DNA from: Rubritalea profundi
Lineage (GTDB): Bacteria; Verrucomicrobiota; Verrucomicrobiia; Verrucomicrobiales; Akkermansiaceae
Direction of reading: 5' to 3'
Length of the DNA stretch: 64,000 nt
Assembly (NCBI RefSeq): GCF_002954445.1
Contig: NZ_MQWA01000001.1
Location: 2,506,248 to 2,570,247, forward strand
Shown here: in pieces, positions 61,720 to 64,000 of the stretch
Layout of the letters: each line of letters starts with the position of its first letter
Numbering within the stretch: position 1 is the first letter of the stretch
Translations under genes and position numbers: made by a program
The notes under the pieces: generated by a model
Seen by the model: only the letters and a program-made list of their open reading frames with translations
What the model was told of the DNA's origin: nothing
The model's database searches: none

Positions 61720-63075
61720 TCATACAGTACGCGAGTGTCGGGCTGAGGATTGGGCCAGATGCGCATCAAAGTGCATCGCGATGTTGCGGATGAAGAGCGT
61801 TCCTTGTGGAGTCACTTGGAGTTTGTTGTCTGAAGTCGTTAGGAGCCCGTCTCGTTCCATTTCAGTGAAGCTATGGAGCTCGTCCGCGAAGTACTCTTTG
61901 AAGTCGATTGCTAGATCGCTTGAAAGTTGGGTGTAGTCGAGCGAGTGGTCGCACATCAGTCTCATAATGGTGGTGCGACGGATGCGATCGTCCTCGGTGA
62001 GGATGTAGCCCTTTTCGGTGGGAAACTGATCGACGCTCAGTTTCGCGGTGTATTGCTCGAGGTCTTTGACATTTTGCCGGTAGCTGTTGGCTGTCTGAGA
62101 AATGGAGGAAATTCCGAATGCGCAGATTTCGACATCTTTGAATGTCGAGTAGCCTTGGAAGTCGCGCTGCATCGTTTTGTTGCGCTGAGCGACTGCGAGA
62201 GAGTCGTCGACTTTAGCGAAGTGATCCATTCCGATATATTGGTAGCCGCTGGAGGTGAGTTCCTGAATGATCACGCCGAGCATCTTGATTTTAGCCTCGG
62301 CAGAGGGGAGCCCGTGGCGGTCGAGAATTTTCTGAGCAGTTGCAATCCAAGGAACGTGGGCGTAGGAGAAAATTGCTAGCCTGTCTGGATCGTATTGGAG
62401 GACGTGACGGATGGTGGTGCGAATTGTTTCGGGTGTTTGATAGGGGAGCCCGTAGATGAGGTCGATGTTGAGAGAGTTGATGTCCGCCTCGCGAGCCCAT
62501 TGGATGGCTTGGCGATTTTGCTCGTCGCTTTGCACGCGGTTGACTGCTTCTTGCGTCTTGAGCAGGATGTCTTGCATGCCGAAGGAGACTCGGTTGACTC
62601 CGAGACGGCGGAAGGCTGAAATGTGCTCTTTAGTGAGGCGGCGCGGGTCTAGCTCGGCACTGATTTCAGCATCGTCGGCAAAGGTGAAATTCTTGTGCAG
62701 GTAATCGGAGAACCTGTCGATCTGATCGGGAGTTAGGTAGTTCGGCGTGCCACCACCGAAATGGAGTTGCTGGACGAGTCGTCCAGGCTGAGAGGTTTCT
62801 AGGTAGACGTCGATCTCTTGCTCTAGCTGGTCGAGGTAGGCGTCAGCTGGCTCGCGGCCACGGCTGATGATCTTGGTGCAGCCACAGAAGTTACAAAGCG
62901 ATTGGCAAAAGGGGATATGGAAATAGAGCGACAGTGGGCCTGTTTCGAGACTCGCCTCATGGCGCAGATCTTCGAGGTCAACCGCGTCGGAGAACTGTGG
63001 CGCTGTCGGGTAGGATGTGTAGCGCGGGCCAGGTTTGTTGTATTTTTTAACGAGTCCGAGGTCAGGTTTCAGCAT
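61720..63075 (-). CDS. hemN: Oxygen-independent coproporphyrinogen III oxidase (radical SAM)
   Basis: 451 residues. The radical SAM cluster site is FCQSLCNFCGCTKI (CxxxCxxC plus the extra Cys typical of true HemN). YFHIPF precedes it, and QLHFGGGTPNYLT, SAELDPRRLT and IDLIYGLPYQT follow. The HemN C-terminal domain (DRIRRTTIMRLMCD) is complete, which separates it from HemW. It decarboxylates coproporphyrinogen III without oxygen, so heme synthesis can continue at low oxygen. It is the upstream member of the hem group on the minus strand. Confidence 0.95.
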   Translation of the reverse strand: MLKPDLGLVKKYNKPGPRYTSYPTAPQFSDAVDLEDLRHEASLETGPLSLYFHIPFCQSLCNFCGCTKIISRGREPADAYLDQLEQEIDVYLETSQPGRLVQQLHFGGGTPNYLTPDQIDRFSDYLHKNFTFADDAEISAELDPRRLTKEHISAFRRLGVNRVSFGMQDILLKTQEAVNRVQSDEQNRQAIQWAREADINSLNIDLIYGLPYQTPETIRTTIRHVLQYDPDRLAIFSYAHVPWIATAQKILDRHGLPSAEAKIKMLGVIIQELTSSGYQYIGMDHFAKVDDSLAVAQRNKTMQRDFQGYSTFKDVEICAFGISSISQTANSYRQNVKDLEQYTAKLSVDQFPTEKGYILTEDDRIRRTTIMRLMCDHSLDYTQLSSDLAIDFKEYFADELHSFTEMERDGLLTTSDNKLQVTPQGTLFIRNIAMHFDAHLAQSSARHSRTV

Positions 63076-63303
63076 GCGAGGAATTTGTGCCAGTAGCGGG
63101 TATATCGCTTCGCATATCCTGTGCTGGCTAGAACAAGATATGCAAGGGTGATAGTTGTGATCTTAGTCAAATTACGAGCCAGCAGCGAAGTTGTGGTCAT
63201 CTATCTCCAGCACTCAGAGATAATTTTAGAATGGTGGCACGCTTCGTAGCACTAGTTTTTGGCAAAGCTATCCCTGTTTCTATTCCATTTTAATCCGAGT
63301 AAA

Positions 63304-63337
63304 AAAGAGGCTTCGTCATGATCGACGAAGCCTCTTT
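63304..63337 (-). terminator. Terminator after serC
   Basis: A perfect 14-bp stem (AAAGAGGCTTCGTC and its complement) with a 6-base loop; on the minus strand a T-run follows. It lies 25 bases past the serC stop. The gap 63076-63303 toward hemN shows no gene. Confidence 0.92.
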
Positions 63338-63362
63338 GGTGGAAATATTTATGGGCGTGAAG

Positions 63363-64000
63363 TTATTTTTGGACTTCAGCGTAGGCCCAGTCGAGCCATG
63401 GGATGAGTGCCTCTAGGTCTTCGCTGTTGACGGTAGCTCCACACCAGATGCGGAGTCCAGCTGGGGCGTCACGGTAAGCGCCGATGTCATAGGCTGCGTC
63501 CTCTGCGGCGAGGAGCTTGATCATCGCTTTGACCTTGTCGGCAGCGAGATCGAGGGTGAGGCAGACAGAGGTGGTGGACGCGGTGGCTGGGTCCACAGCT
63601 AGGTTGTTGGCCCAGTCGCGCTCAGCCACGAACTTATCGATGACTGTTGTGTTTGCATCTGCACGAGCGATCATGGCAGGAAGTCCACCAATGGACTCAG
63701 CCCAGTCGAGTGCGTCGATGTAGTCGACGACGGCGAGCATGGATGGTGTGTTGATGGTTTCACCACGGAAGATGCCAGCATTGATTGAGTCGCCTTTGAG
63801 GAGACGGAAGATTTTTGGAAGCGGACGATCTGGCTTGAAGGACTCGAGTCTAGCGACTGCTTTCGGGCTGAGGATGATCATGCCGTGACCACCTTCTCCG
63901 CCGAGAACTTTCTGCCAAGAATAGGTGGTGACATCGAGCTTTGCCCATGGGAGATCCATGGCGAAGGCTGCAGAAGTGGCGTCACAGATGGTGATGCCTT
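63363..64000 (-). CDS. serC: Phosphoserine aminotransferase, 3' part
   Basis: The frame runs off the right edge; the ATG at 63959 is internal because [11 protein letters not shown] is encoded upstream of it. The visible ~212 residues include the PLP-lysine region [16 protein letters not shown], then [24 protein letters not shown] and the C-terminal [25 protein letters not shown]. This matches the SerC form of Alphaproteobacteria and PVC bacteria, which makes phosphoserine from 3-phosphohydroxypyruvate in serine synthesis. A strong terminator follows. Confidence 0.92.
   Translation of the reverse strand, partial: GITICDATSAAFAMDLPWAKLDVTTYSWQKVLGGEGGHGMIILSPKAVARLESFKPDRPLPKIFRLLKGDSINAGIFRGETINTPSMLAVVDYIDALDWAESIGGLPAMIARADANTTVIDKFVAERDWANNLAVDPATASTTSVCLTLDLAADKVKAMIKLLAAEDAAYDIGAYRDAPAGLRIWCGATVNSEDLEALIPWLDWAYAEVQK

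Overview
The window looks like a chromosomal piece of a free-living, aerobic, probably marine member of the PVC group, most likely Verrucomicrobiota (Verrucomicrobiales-like). This lineage is inferred from gene content: an alternative complex III (ACIII) cluster joined to cytochrome oxidase genes, a PVC-type dehydrogenase/cytochrome c protein, a DUF1080 protein, a sulfatase, an ECF sigma factor paired with a Ser/Thr kinase, a GHL10 glycosidase-like protein and an XylR-type regulator. No 16S rRNA gene is present to confirm it. Most start codons, even in the ribosomal operon, lack a clear Shine-Dalgarno sequence.

1-12.5 kb is one long forward respiratory operon. It holds the end of actC, then actD, actE and actF, a small membrane protein, a CcoN/CcoO/CcoP-like trio, and an A-family cytochrome c oxidase (coxA, coxC, coxD, two tiny membrane proteins, coxB). 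A strong terminator closes it. The CcoN-like protein has lost every heme b3, CuB and cross-linked tyrosine position and one heme b ligand. Its CcoO partner has lost the usual distal Met, and the CcoP-like protein has one heme. COX3 carries an insert of about 445 residues. The likely picture is an ACIII-oxidase supercomplex in which a dead cbb3-like module serves as a scaffold or electron wire.

12.5-31 kb is mixed. It contains pyrE, a GHL10-type exported protein, a frameshifted methyltransferase, an amidase, gltX (frameshifted), a dicarboxylate/amino-acid symporter, an IS630-like DNA-binding protein overlapping a catalytically dead RAYT-like protein, a TSUP exporter, a decayed zinc-ribbon/LRR gene, an exported multi-EF-hand protein, a truncated secreted-enzyme remnant, a second methyltransferase, a long NfeD protease, and an ECF sigma factor with a kinase. 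Intergenic elements with long inverted repeats lie at 17.2 and 23.0 kb, and a third at 58.1 kb.

31-41 kb is a fused str/S10 ribosomal operon: rpsL-rpsG-fusA-rpsJ-rplC-rplD-rplW-rplB-rpsS-[exported coiled-coil protein]-rplV-rpsC-rplP-rpmC-rpsQ-rplN-rplX. There is no tuf, and a terminator follows rplX. fusA is split by a one-base shift that leaves an ATGA overlap.

41-55 kb holds msrC, truA, a LuxR-type regulator followed by two tandem paralogous mini membrane proteins, a U32 peptidase, an XylR regulator divergent from a likely sugar operon (Nramp-like transporter, Gfo/Idh/MocA oxidoreductase, TIM-barrel epimerase), an EEP hydrolase and a sulfatase. 55-64 kb holds a DUF1080/PVC-cytochrome pair, an Ala-rich lipoprotein, heme genes hemN-hemY-hemH, and the 3' part of serC. 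The heme genes fit the heavy cytochrome demand of the first region.

Four genes (methyltransferase, gltX, fusA, zinc-ribbon/LRR) carry apparent single-base shifts. Two of these are normally essential, so assembly indels must be excluded before any biological reading.
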